This document shows, piece by piece, positions 53,381-61,437 of a stretch of DNA of 64,000 bases. A model generated the notes under the pieces. It saw only the letters and a program-made list of their open reading frames with translations. It ran no database searches and was not told where the DNA came from. A program made the position numbers and the translations under genes. The stretch's first letter is position 1. Every line of letters begins with the position of its first letter. Source of the DNA: Prevotella sp. (GTDB taxonomy: Bacteria > Bacteroidota > Bacteroidia > Bacteroidales > Bacteroidaceae); the NCBI GenBank assembly GCA_017619755.1, contig JAFZRU010000027.1:1-64000 (forward strand), read 5' to 3'.

Positions 53381-54502
53381 TCACTTGAGGAATTCCTTGA
53401 TTCTTTCGAGAGGTATTCCGAAGTTGAAATTGTCGCTTCCCACAAGTTTGGCGAAGTTGACCGCCACGACATTTCCTCTATCATCGATGACCGGACTTCC
53501 GCTTGAACCTTGGACGGTGGGAATGCTGTATGTGAGCCTTTCCCCGTCAGGTGTTTGTGTGACCCTTCCACTTGTCATCTGCACGCTGATTCCCTTTTGT
53601 GTGTTGGCGAGCATAAGTCCAGCGTTGTAGCCAATCATATAGAGTTGCTGGTCGATTTTTATTTTTTCCTCGGCGGCTTTTCCGTTGAAATACTCTTTGT
53701 TGCCCTCACCTGCAAACTTAAACACGAAGGCTCCCTTGGGTGTTTTCTTGCTTTTTAGTTGGAGGAGTGCCAGGTCGGCATTCTCTTTGTCGGAAACCTT
53801 CACGATATTGCATGGGTTTTTCACGAGGAAGTCCGAAGGGCTGTTCACCTTCTCTCCGTCAAAGGAAATACCAATGTTCGACACGGTGCTCACCTTGATG
53901 TTGTTGAGACTTGCATTTTGCAGTTGTCTGACAGCCGATGCCATTTCGTCATACATCTGCTTGAGTTTTCTCTGCTCTTCAATAATCTGACTAAGTTGCG
54001 TCTCGTCTCCATCAACGATGTTTCCGAAGAAGTCATATTCCATGAACTGAGCCTTTTGCGCTTCGAGCATATTGTATTTGGCTTGTATCTGCCTTGCTGC
54101 CATGGCATATTGCATGAGCGAGGCCCTGACAATACTCGCAAGCTGTGCCTTTAGTTGTCTGCTGTCGAGGTCAGTGACAGCAACATGTCTGTTAGTGACA
54201 AATTTGCCATCATCTCCAACAAAGAAGCCCGTACCGTTGAGCATTTGCGCTTTTGCCATTGCCTCTTGCTCATTGGTAGTGAATCCCAAGATGTTTCCAT
54301 TTTGGTCCATACCGTTGAAAAAGAGTTGATTTCCCCCCGGCATTTCCACTTTGTAATAGAACTTGTTGAGCACCAACACCACTCCGCTTTTTTGTTCCTC
54401 AAAGATTTCGTCAGCCGATTTCTTTCCACAAGAAGCGAATAATGTTACCATCGCCATCGTCAAGATGGCGGTCATTTTCAAATGTCTCATTTTCATTATC
54501 AT
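53381..54502 (-). CDS. Trypsin-fold (S1) protease lipoprotein with coiled-coil insert
   Basis: A 373-residue protein with lipobox FASC at residues 22-25. The triad is His106 (TNRHVA), Asp243 (ADLALL) and Ser334 (GSSGSPV). Between His and Asp lies an unusual insertion of about 100 residues, with a coiled-coil-like stretch at about 115-200 (EEQRKLKQMYDEMASAVRQL). HtrA-like proteases normally have about 30 residues between these positions. No PDZ domain follows. It is probably anchored to a membrane and acts in envelope protein quality control. ATG 54496 is an alternative start. Confidence 0.85.
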   Translation of the reverse strand: MIMKMRHLKMTAILTMAMVTLFASCGKKSADEIFEEQKSGVVLVLNKFYYKVEMPGGNQLFFNGMDQNGNILGFTTNEQEAMAKAQMLNGTGFFVGDDGKFVTNRHVAVTDLDSRQLKAQLASIVRASLMQYAMAARQIQAKYNMLEAQKAQFMEYDFFGNIVDGDETQLSQIIEEQRKLKQMYDEMASAVRQLQNASLNNIKVSTVSNIGISFDGEKVNSPSDFLVKNPCNIVKVSDKENADLALLQLKSKKTPKGAFVFKFAGEGNKEYFNGKAAEEKIKIDQQLYMIGYNAGLMLANTQKGISVQMTSGRVTQTPDGERLTYSIPTVQGSSGSPVIDDRGNVVAVNFAKLVGSDNFNFGIPLERIKEFLK

Positions 54503-54607
54503 TGCTGTTTATTTAATCAATAAGAATTACTAACAGAAGCCTTTCAGCTGTTGACACAGGCTATAAGCAAGACCTTGCAAAAACCATGCCTTTGGACAAA
54601 TCGTGTG

Positions 54608-54615
54608 CAAAATTA
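54608..54615 (-). promoter_or_regulatory. -7 element of the S1 protease gene
   Basis: Minus-strand TAATTTTG about 105 bases before the start codon. The rest of the 260-base gap to glmS shows no other clear element, and no -7 element was recognised for glmS. Confidence 0.5.
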
Positions 54616-54764
54616 GCATATAGCATTAAAAAATGGCACTTTTTTTCCATTTTTTCAGACAGATTGACAGAAAGCAACAAAAAGTAGAAATTTTGTTGCC
54701 TATTGACGCAATAATTCCCAATTAATGCAAGTTTTTCTATAAAAGTACTAAAAAATTCATCATT

Positions 54765-56621
54765 ATGTGTGGAATAGTAGGGTATATAGGCGGCCGCCAA
54801 GCCTTTCCGATTTTGATAGGCGGTTTGAAGCGATTGGAATATCGCGGTTATGATTCTGCCGGCGTGGCACTTTTGTCTTCCGATGGTGGCATGCGTGTTT
54901 ACAAGGAGAAGGGCAAGGTGTCCAACCTTGAGGAGCGAGTGGCCCATGACGACCTTTCGGGAAGTGTTGGCATTGCTCACACCCGTTGGGCCACCCATGG
55001 CGAGCCATCGTCGGTGAATGCCCACCCTCACCTCTCAGAAAGTGGTCGATTGGCGTTGGTTCACAACGGCATCATCGAGAACTATGCCAACATCAAAGAA
55101 TATCTTATTGGCAAGGGATATCATTTCAAGAGCAGCACCGACACGGAGGTTCTTGTGCAGCTGATAGAATTTGTGCAACAGCGTTTCCATCTCGATTTGG
55201 GTTTGGCCGTGCTCTACGCCCTTCGTCGCGTAGTAGGTGCCTACGCCATCGCCGTATTGGACCGCGAACACCCAGACGAAGTGATTTGCGCCCGTAAGAG
55301 CAGTCCACTTGTGGTGGGTGTCGGCGAGAACAACTCCGAGTTCTTCCTTGCTTCCGACGCCCTTCCCATCGTAGGGTACACGAAACACATCGTCTATCTG
55401 AATGACGAGGAGGTGGCCGTGATTCGCCGTGGTGAGGAGATAGCGATTCGCAACCTTTCCAACTCCCGCGACGTGGTAGCCGCTGACGTTCACGATGTGG
55501 ACATCGACTTGGACAAGTTGGAGAAGGGCGGTTATCCCCACTACATGCTCAAAGAGATATTCGACCAACCCCGTTGCATCTCCGACTGCATGCGCGGGCG
55601 ACTGCTTCTTTCAGAGCACAAAATTGTGTTGAGTGCCATCCAGCTCCATCGGGAGCAGTTAATGAACGCCGGACGTTTCATTATCGTGGCTTGCGGCACT
55701 TCATGGCATGCCGGCCTCATCGGCAAGCAGATGCTGGAGCAGTTTTGTGACGTTCCAGTGGAGGTGGAGTATGCGAGCGAGTTCCGCTATCGCAATCCTG
55801 TGATTCGTCAGGATGACATCGTGATAGCCATCTCGCAAAGTGGCGAGACAGCCGACACACTCGCCGCCTTCAACTTGGCGAAAGAGCATGGTGCGTTGTG
55901 CTTCGGCATTGTCAACTCCGTTGGTTCGAGCATCGCCCGAGCCTCCAACACAGGCATTTACATCCACGTAGGTCCCGAAATCGGCGTTGCCTCCACGAAA
56001 GCCTTTACTGGTCAGGTAACGGTTTTGACTTTGTTCGCCCTCGCCTTGGGTTATGAAAAAGGTGTCCTCGACCAGTCTGTTTACGAGCGGCACATCGAGG
56101 AGTTGTCGCTCATTCCAAGCAAGATTGAGCGCATCCTGTCTCAAAACGACCACATTCGCGACATCGCCCGCACACTGACCTACGCTCGCAACACGCTCTA
56201 CATGGGTCGTGGCATGAACTACCCCGTGGCATTGGAAGGAGCGTTGAAACTGAAGGAAATCAGCTACATCCACGCCGAGGGATACCCTGCTGCCGAAATG
56301 AAGCACGGTCCCATCGCGTTGGTTGACGAGAACATGCCGGTGGTGTTCGTGGCCACCCACCACCGTCTCTACAAGAAAATCATCAGCAACATCCAGGAGG
56401 TGATAGCCCGCAATGGCCGCATCATCGCCGTGGTGAGCGAGGGTGACCATGAGGTGAAAGAGCTGGCATCGTGGGTGATAGAGATTCCCGAGACACTTGA
56501 GACACTTGTTCCCCTGTTGTCGGTCATCCCCTTACAGCTCATTGCCTACCATGTGGCCGTGGTGAAGGGCCTGAACGTGGACCAACCTCGCAACTTGGCA
56601 AAAAGCGTCACCGTGGAGTAG
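54765..56621 (+). CDS. glmS: Glutamine-fructose-6-phosphate aminotransferase
   Basis: A 618-residue enzyme that makes glucosamine-6-phosphate from fructose-6-phosphate and glutamine for peptidoglycan and LPS. Cys2 (MCGIVGYIG) is the glutaminase nucleophile once Met is removed. Two SIS domains follow (residues about 290-430 and 460-600), with ACGTSWHAGL, SQSGETADTLAA and the C-terminal AKSVTVE. Length is standard. The upstream 260 bases hold no glmS ribozyme resembling the Gram-positive type. Confidence 0.98.
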   Translation: MCGIVGYIGGRQAFPILIGGLKRLEYRGYDSAGVALLSSDGGMRVYKEKGKVSNLEERVAHDDLSGSVGIAHTRWATHGEPSSVNAHPHLSESGRLALVHNGIIENYANIKEYLIGKGYHFKSSTDTEVLVQLIEFVQQRFHLDLGLAVLYALRRVVGAYAIAVLDREHPDEVICARKSSPLVVGVGENNSEFFLASDALPIVGYTKHIVYLNDEEVAVIRRGEEIAIRNLSNSRDVVAADVHDVDIDLDKLEKGGYPHYMLKEIFDQPRCISDCMRGRLLLSEHKIVLSAIQLHREQLMNAGRFIIVACGTSWHAGLIGKQMLEQFCDVPVEVEYASEFRYRNPVIRQDDIVIAISQSGETADTLAAFNLAKEHGALCFGIVNSVGSSIARASNTGIYIHVGPEIGVASTKAFTGQVTVLTLFALALGYEKGVLDQSVYERHIEELSLIPSKIERILSQNDHIRDIARTLTYARNTLYMGRGMNYPVALEGALKLKEISYIHAEGYPAAEMKHGPIALVDENMPVVFVATHHRLYKKIISNIQEVIARNGRIIAVVSEGDHEVKELASWVIEIPETLETLVPLLSVIPLQLIAYHVAVVKGLNVDQPRNLAKSVTVE

Positions 56622-56632
56622 TCTTCACCCCC

Positions 56633-56674
56633 CCAAAAAAATATGAGGTGCGGCATTTCTGCTGCACCTCATAT
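56633..56674 (-). terminator. Terminator of the rfbC-ugd operon (bidirectional)
   Basis: ATATGAGGTGC (56641-56651) pairs with its complement (56664-56674). On the minus strand the stem is followed by a T-run (56633-56640 region); on the plus strand it may serve glmS. Confidence 0.8.
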
Positions 56675-56695
56675 TGGTTTCACCATATTTCTTTG

Positions 56696-58009
56696 TTATT
56701 TTCCAATGCAGTGGTATTCAAAGCCATACTCTGCCAACTCCTCCGCGTCATAGATGTTTCTTCCATCGATAACAAGCGCGTTGCGCATAGTTTTCTTCAT
56801 CACGCCCCAACTGGGAAGTCGGAACTGTTTCCATTCGGTGAGCATGAGCATGGCATCGGCATCGAGGACGGCATCATACATGTCCTTGGCGTATGCAACA
56901 GTGTCTCCCAACCTCCGTCTGCACTCATCCATGGCGACGGGGTCGAACACCCTGACATTGCATCCAGCTTTGAGGAGCAAGTCGATGGTAACAAGCGAAG
57001 TAGCCTCCCTCATGTCGTCGGTCTCCGGCTTGAAAGCCAGTCCCCAAAGAGCGATGGTCTTGCCTTGCAATCCACCTTGAAGATGTTTTTGTAACTTATT
57101 GAACACCACGTGCTTTTGATTTTCATTCACCTCCTCCACAGCTTGTAACACGCGCATGGTGTATCCATTTTTCTCCGCTGTTTTAATGAGAGCCTTGACA
57201 TCCTTGGGGAAGCAGCTGCCACCATATCCACAACCAGGATAGAGGAATTTCCGTCCGATGCGCGTGTCGGCACCAATGCCCTGCCTGACCATCTCTACAT
57301 CTGCTCCTACGATTTCACAGAGGTTGGCGATATCGTTCATAAAGCTAATTCGGGTGGCGAGCATGGAATTGGCCGCATACTTGATCATCTCTGCGGAAGG
57401 AATGTCGGTGAAGATGACGCGGAAATTGTTGAGCATGAATGGGCGGTATAATCTCATCATGAGCGCCTTTGCCCTTTCCGAGGCAACCCCCACGACCACT
57501 CTGTCGGGGCTCATAAAGTCCTTGATGGCCGCTCCCTCCTTGAGGAACTCCGGATTGGATGCCACATCGAAAGGCACATTCTCCCCTCTTTTCTCCAACT
57601 CCTCCTCGATGACCTTTTTGACTTTGGCCGCTGTACCCACAGGTACGGTCGATTTGGTGACGAGCACAGTGTATTTCTTGATATTCTTACCAAACTCCCT
57701 TGCCACGTTGAGCACGTATGTGAGGTCTGCGGAACCATCCTCGTCAGGGGGCGTTCCCACAGCGCTAAAAACGAGTGAGACATCGTCGATGACGTCTTTA
57801 AGGGAGGTGGAGAAGTTGAGTCTTCCTGCATTGGCGTTTCTCCGCACCATCTCGTCGAGCCCTGGCTCATAGATGGGTACTATTCCATTTTTCAAAGCCT
57901 CAATTTTCTTCTCGTCAATGTCCACACATGTGACATGGACACCCATTTCTGCGAAGCACGCTCCGCTCACCAGGCCCACATAGCCTGTTCCTACTACTGC
58001 GACATTCAT
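56696..58009 (-). CDS. ugd: UDP-glucose 6-dehydrogenase
   Basis: A 437-residue enzyme that oxidises UDP-glucose to UDP-glucuronate with two NAD. The NAD fold VVGTGYVGLVSG is at the N-terminus, the catalytic Cys is in GCGYGGSCFPKD near residue 260, and WGLAFKPETDDMR is conserved. ATG 58009 was chosen because the longer frame to 58078 overlaps rfbC and breaks the conserved MNVAVVG start. It lies 31 bases after rfbC and supplies acidic sugar for surface polysaccharide. Confidence 0.96.
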   Translation of the reverse strand: MNVAVVGTGYVGLVSGACFAEMGVHVTCVDIDEKKIEALKNGIVPIYEPGLDEMVRRNANAGRLNFSTSLKDVIDDVSLVFSAVGTPPDEDGSADLTYVLNVAREFGKNIKKYTVLVTKSTVPVGTAAKVKKVIEEELEKRGENVPFDVASNPEFLKEGAAIKDFMSPDRVVVGVASERAKALMMRLYRPFMLNNFRVIFTDIPSAEMIKYAANSMLATRISFMNDIANLCEIVGADVEMVRQGIGADTRIGRKFLYPGCGYGGSCFPKDVKALIKTAEKNGYTMRVLQAVEEVNENQKHVVFNKLQKHLQGGLQGKTIALWGLAFKPETDDMREATSLVTIDLLLKAGCNVRVFDPVAMDECRRRLGDTVAYAKDMYDAVLDADAMLMLTEWKQFRLPSWGVMKKTMRNALVIDGRNIYDAEELAEYGFEYHCIGK

Positions 58010-58040
58010 ACTGTCAAAAAAAATTATAAGTAATGAGTAA

Positions 58041-58610
58041 TCAATATAAATCCAAGTTGAAATGGAAGTGAGGTTCAATCTCCTCGAACTTAGGGTTGAC
58101 CATATCCTTTTTTGAAAGAATGATGTCCTTTGCGGGGAGTTTCCAGTCGATGTTGAGGGTTGGGTCGTCCCACGCTATACCCCCTTCACTTTCAGGGTGA
58201 TAGAACTCATCGCATTTATATTGGAAGACGGCCTCTTGCGAAAGGACTGCAAATCCATGAGCGAAACCTCTTGGAATGAAGAATTGCAGCCGGTTTTCTC
58301 CTGAAAGTTCCACAGCAACATGCTGCCCGTATGTGGGTGAGCCTTGCCGTATGTCCACCACCACATCAAGCACTCTCCCTTGTAGCACCCTGACAAGTTT
58401 GCTTTGTGTGAAAGGCCATTTCTGGTAGTGCAATCCTCGCACCACGCCATATTGAGACTTGCTCTCATTATCCTGTACGAATGTGATTTCACGCACCTGC
58501 TTGTCGAATTCACGCTTGGAGTAAGACTCGAAGAAATACCCCCTATCATCCTCAAACACACGCGGTTTCAATATCACAACGCCTTCTATTTCTGTCTGAA
58601 TTATTTCCAT
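58041..58610 (-). CDS. rfbC: dTDP-4-dehydrorhamnose 3,5-epimerase
   Basis: A 189-residue cupin epimerase. The catalytic His is in RGLHYQ near residue 61 and the DVVVDIR and PRGFAHGF segments are conserved. It makes dTDP-4-keto-L-rhamnose for LPS or capsule. The partner genes rfbA, rfbB and rfbD are not in the window. It is the first gene of a two-gene operon with ugd and has a consensus promoter. Confidence 0.95.
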   Translation of the reverse strand: MEIIQTEIEGVVILKPRVFEDDRGYFFESYSKREFDKQVREITFVQDNESKSQYGVVRGLHYQKWPFTQSKLVRVLQGRVLDVVVDIRQGSPTYGQHVAVELSGENRLQFFIPRGFAHGFAVLSQEAVFQYKCDEFYHPESEGGIAWDDPTLNIDWKLPAKDIILSKKDMVNPKFEEIEPHFHFNLDLY

Positions 58611-58630
58611 ATCATTCTAAAAGTAAGGTG

Positions 58631-58662
58631 CAAAGTTACAACAAATCCATGAAACCACCAAA
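58631..58662 (-). promoter_or_regulatory. Promoter of rfbC-ugd
   Basis: Minus-strand TTTG (58659-58662), a 20-base spacer and TAACTTTG (58631-58638). Confidence 0.75.
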
Positions 58663-58710
58663 TCTAATCAAGAAATCGCTACATCCCTTACAAGCCAAGA
58701 ACGTGTATTT

Positions 58711-59232
58711 TCATTTTTGCTCATATTCTTTGTCCCATTCTTTCAACAGTTTTTCGTTTTTCTTCCTTGCCTTTTTGTTGAGAGGTTTCTTTCTGAACAT
58801 TTGAAAAAAGTCGAAGGAGATGCCGGTGTTGGGTTGCATGGCCGCCGCGTCTGCCAGCTCGGCCTGAATGCTTGACATCATGGCATCCATGGGCGTTCTC
58901 TTCTGCCCCCACACTACGACTTCATCGAGGCGTATGGCTTTAGGCAGAAGCCAAACAGTGTCATTGAGTTCCGCTTTTTCCACCTTTCGGCTAAGATACT
59001 TGGGATGAGCGAGAGTGGCGCTGGCAAAAGGCTTGTCGATGACGAGCCTCCCCTGGTAGTCGGTGGTGAACACGTCTTCCTTATCTGTATATGCCTTCAC
59101 GCCTCTCAAGGGCGTTCCAGTCTCCTTGTCCACGATGACGCACTTTCCCTGTGCCCGGACGTGCAAGGGGGCAAGCACAATAGTGGTCAGCAACAGGAGT
59201 ATTGATGCGAGTGTAGGCCAGTAATGATGCAT
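58711..59232 (-). CDS. Secreted protein with carboxypeptidase-D regulatory-like domain
   Basis: A 173-residue protein with a signal peptide ending VRAQ, then an Ig-like carboxypeptidase-regulatory domain (residues about 30-105: VDKETGTPLRGVKAYTD and TTDYQGRLVI) and a basic helical C-terminus (KKPLNKKARKKNEKLL). Such domains usually cap TonB-dependent receptors, but here it stands alone. Function unknown. ATG 59232 was chosen because the promoter -7 element lies at 59251-59258. Confidence 0.65.
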   Translation of the reverse strand: MHHYWPTLASILLLLTTIVLAPLHVRAQGKCVIVDKETGTPLRGVKAYTDKEDVFTTDYQGRLVIDKPFASATLAHPKYLSRKVEKAELNDTVWLLPKAIRLDEVVVWGQKRTPMDAMMSSIQAELADAAAMQPNTGISFDFFQMFRKKPLNKKARKKNEKLLKEWDKEYEQK

Positions 59233-59250
59233 GTTGCTTGGTTTTACGGG

Positions 59251-59283
59251 CAAAATTAAGACATTGTGTCATGAAAGCGCAAA
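59251..59283 (-). promoter_or_regulatory. Promoter of the carboxypeptidase-regulatory-like gene
   Basis: Minus-strand TTTG (59280-59283), a 21-base spacer and TAATTTTG (59251-59258). Confidence 0.65.
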
Positions 59284-59407
59284 AAAGTCAATTTTTTTAG
59301 AATAAATTATACAGCATCCCTCTTGGTTGGTAAAAAATTAAGTTAATTGGGAGGAATTGTTAAAAAGATACGATTTGCACGGTGTGGCATTGTTTTTGCC
59401 ACAACAA

Positions 59408-59439
59408 TTTGTGTATGTCGTAGGAAAAGCATACCTTTG
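59408..59439 (+). promoter_or_regulatory. Promoter of yidC
   Basis: TTTG (59408-59411), a 20-base spacer and TACCTTTG (59432-59439), with a leader of about 70 bases. Confidence 0.75.
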
Positions 59440-59513
59440 CAACTTGAATGCGTTCATCGCAAAAACAAACTTCAAACACCCTTTGGTGGAAAAGTAAAAT
59501 ACAAAATAATTAG

Positions 59514-61430
59514 ATGGATAAGAATACAGTAATCGGTTTCTTGCTGATAGCCGCCGTGTTGATTGGCTACAGTTGGTATGCCCGTCCCTCCGAGGAGGAG
59601 TTGCAGGCCCAGCAAGAACAGATGGAGAAAGAGGCGGCAGCAGCGAAGGCGGCAGCAGCAGCGAAAAAGAAGGAAGCAGCGAAGAAAAGTGCCGACTTGG
59701 CCATGGCCCGCGAGGACACCACTGCCTTTTTCCACAGTGCTCTCGTAGGCACTTCGAACGACGTGGTGCTGAAGAATGACAAGTTGGAGCTGACGCTCAG
59801 CAGCAAGGGCGGCACGGTGACAAAAGCCGTGGTGAAGAATTTCAAGGACAAGGACGACAAGCCTGACGTCACCCTCTTCGAGGGCAAGGAGCAGAGCTTG
59901 GACTTCAGTTTGGAGGGGAAAGAGATGAATCTCTCCACTCAGGACTTGTTTTTCACCCCCTCGGAACAGAGCGACAGTACGGTGACATTCACCGCTTCCG
60001 ACGGCCAAGGACATGACATCGTGATGACCTATTTGCTCGGCCCCGACTACATGCTTCATTTCTCGTTCCGTGCCAAAGGTATGGAGGGTTTGTTCTCCCC
60101 GAAGACAAAGACGATGGACGTGAGTTGGCACGAGGACTGCAAGCAGCAGGAGAAAGGCCACTCTTTCGAGAACCGTTACGCCACCCTTACCTACAAGAAG
60201 GTTGGCGCGGGCACCGACTATCTGAATGAGACCCAGGAGAAAAAGGAAACCCTTGAAACTCCCATCGACTGGGTGGCTTTCAAGAGTCAGTTCTTCAGTG
60301 CCATGATGATAGCGAAGGACGAATTCTCCTCTGGAGCCAAGCTATCGAGCATTCCCCAAGACAAGAGTACTGGTTACTTGAAGAAATACGATGCCGAGTT
60401 GGAGGCTTTCTTCGACCCAAAGGGTGAGACGCCGACGGAATTGGAATTCTTCTACGGCCCGATAGACTTCCGCCTCCTTCAATCCGTGGAAAAGGAGAGC
60501 CGTTTCGGCAAAGACCTGAAGATGGAGCGTTTGGTATATCTTGGTTGGCCACTGATTCGCTACATCAACCGCTGGTTCACCCTCTATGTGTTCGACTGGC
60601 TCACAAAATTAGGCTTAAACATGGGCATTGTCTTGATTCTCATCACCCTTCTGTTAAAGGCCATTACCTACCCGATGGTGAAGAAGAGTTACATGAGTTC
60701 CGCCAAGATGCGCGTGCTCCGTCCGAAGATCGAGGAGGCTACCAAGCAGTATGACAAGCCCGAGGACCAGATGCAGCGTAGCCAGGCCCAGATGCAAATC
60801 TACTCCCAATACGGAGTCAGTCCGCTGAGCGGCTGCATCCCCATGCTTATCCAGATGCCCATCTGGATTGCGATGTTCAACTTCGTGCCCAACGCCATCC
60901 AGCTTCGCGGCGAGAGTTTCCTCTGGATCAAAGACCTGTCCACCTACGACCCCATCTTCCAGTGGAGCCAGCCTTTGTGGGGCATAGGCGACCACTTGTC
61001 ACTGACCTGCATCCTCTTCTGCGTGGCCAACATCCTCTACTCCGTGATGACGATGCGTCAGCAACGCGACCAGATGGTAGGCGAGCAAGCCCAGCAAATG
61101 AAGATGATGCAGTGGATGATGTTCCTCATGCCGGTGATGTTCTTCTTCATCTTCAACGAATACAGCGCCGGCCTCAACTTCTACTATTTCATCTCCTTGT
61201 TCTTCAGCGCCGCCATTATGTTCATTCTTCGGAAGACGACCAACGACGCAAAACTCCTCGCCTATTTGGAGGCTCGTTACGAGGAGAACAAGAAGAATCC
61301 GAAGAAGAAGACCGGCATGGCCGCCCGTTTGGAAGCCATGCAGCAGCAGATGCAGCAGCAACAAGAAGAGATGCGTCGCAAGCGCGAAGACTTGGAGCGA
61401 AAGCGCAACGACTTGAACCATAAGAAATAA
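59514..61430 (+). CDS. yidC: Membrane protein insertase YidC
   Basis: A 638-residue YidC of the Gram-negative type: N-terminal helix (IGFLLIAAVLIGYSW), an Ala/Lys-rich charged segment, the periplasmic beta-domain (about 70-350), then five helices with the conserved hydrophilic-groove Arg in KMRVLRPKIEE and GCIPMLIQMPIW. The basic tail contains Gln-rich repeats (QQQMQQQQEEM) and ends in Lys residues. It inserts inner-membrane proteins with or without Sec. An S9 peptidase gene follows after 7 bases. Confidence 0.97.
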   Translation: MDKNTVIGFLLIAAVLIGYSWYARPSEEELQAQQEQMEKEAAAAKAAAAAKKKEAAKKSADLAMAREDTTAFFHSALVGTSNDVVLKNDKLELTLSSKGGTVTKAVVKNFKDKDDKPDVTLFEGKEQSLDFSLEGKEMNLSTQDLFFTPSEQSDSTVTFTASDGQGHDIVMTYLLGPDYMLHFSFRAKGMEGLFSPKTKTMDVSWHEDCKQQEKGHSFENRYATLTYKKVGAGTDYLNETQEKKETLETPIDWVAFKSQFFSAMMIAKDEFSSGAKLSSIPQDKSTGYLKKYDAELEAFFDPKGETPTELEFFYGPIDFRLLQSVEKESRFGKDLKMERLVYLGWPLIRYINRWFTLYVFDWLTKLGLNMGIVLILITLLLKAITYPMVKKSYMSSAKMRVLRPKIEEATKQYDKPEDQMQRSQAQMQIYSQYGVSPLSGCIPMLIQMPIWIAMFNFVPNAIQLRGESFLWIKDLSTYDPIFQWSQPLWGIGDHLSLTCILFCVANILYSVMTMRQQRDQMVGEQAQQMKMMQWMMFLMPVMFFFIFNEYSAGLNFYYFISLFFSAAIMFILRKTTNDAKLLAYLEARYEENKKNPKKKTGMAARLEAMQQQMQQQQEEMRRKREDLERKRNDLNHKK

Positions 61431-61437
61431 CACCCCT

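Noticed and set aside
54503..54764. A glmS ribozyme or riboswitch upstream of glmS
   Set aside because: No conserved core or strong hairpin arrangement was recognised, and this ribozyme is typical of Gram-positive bacteria.
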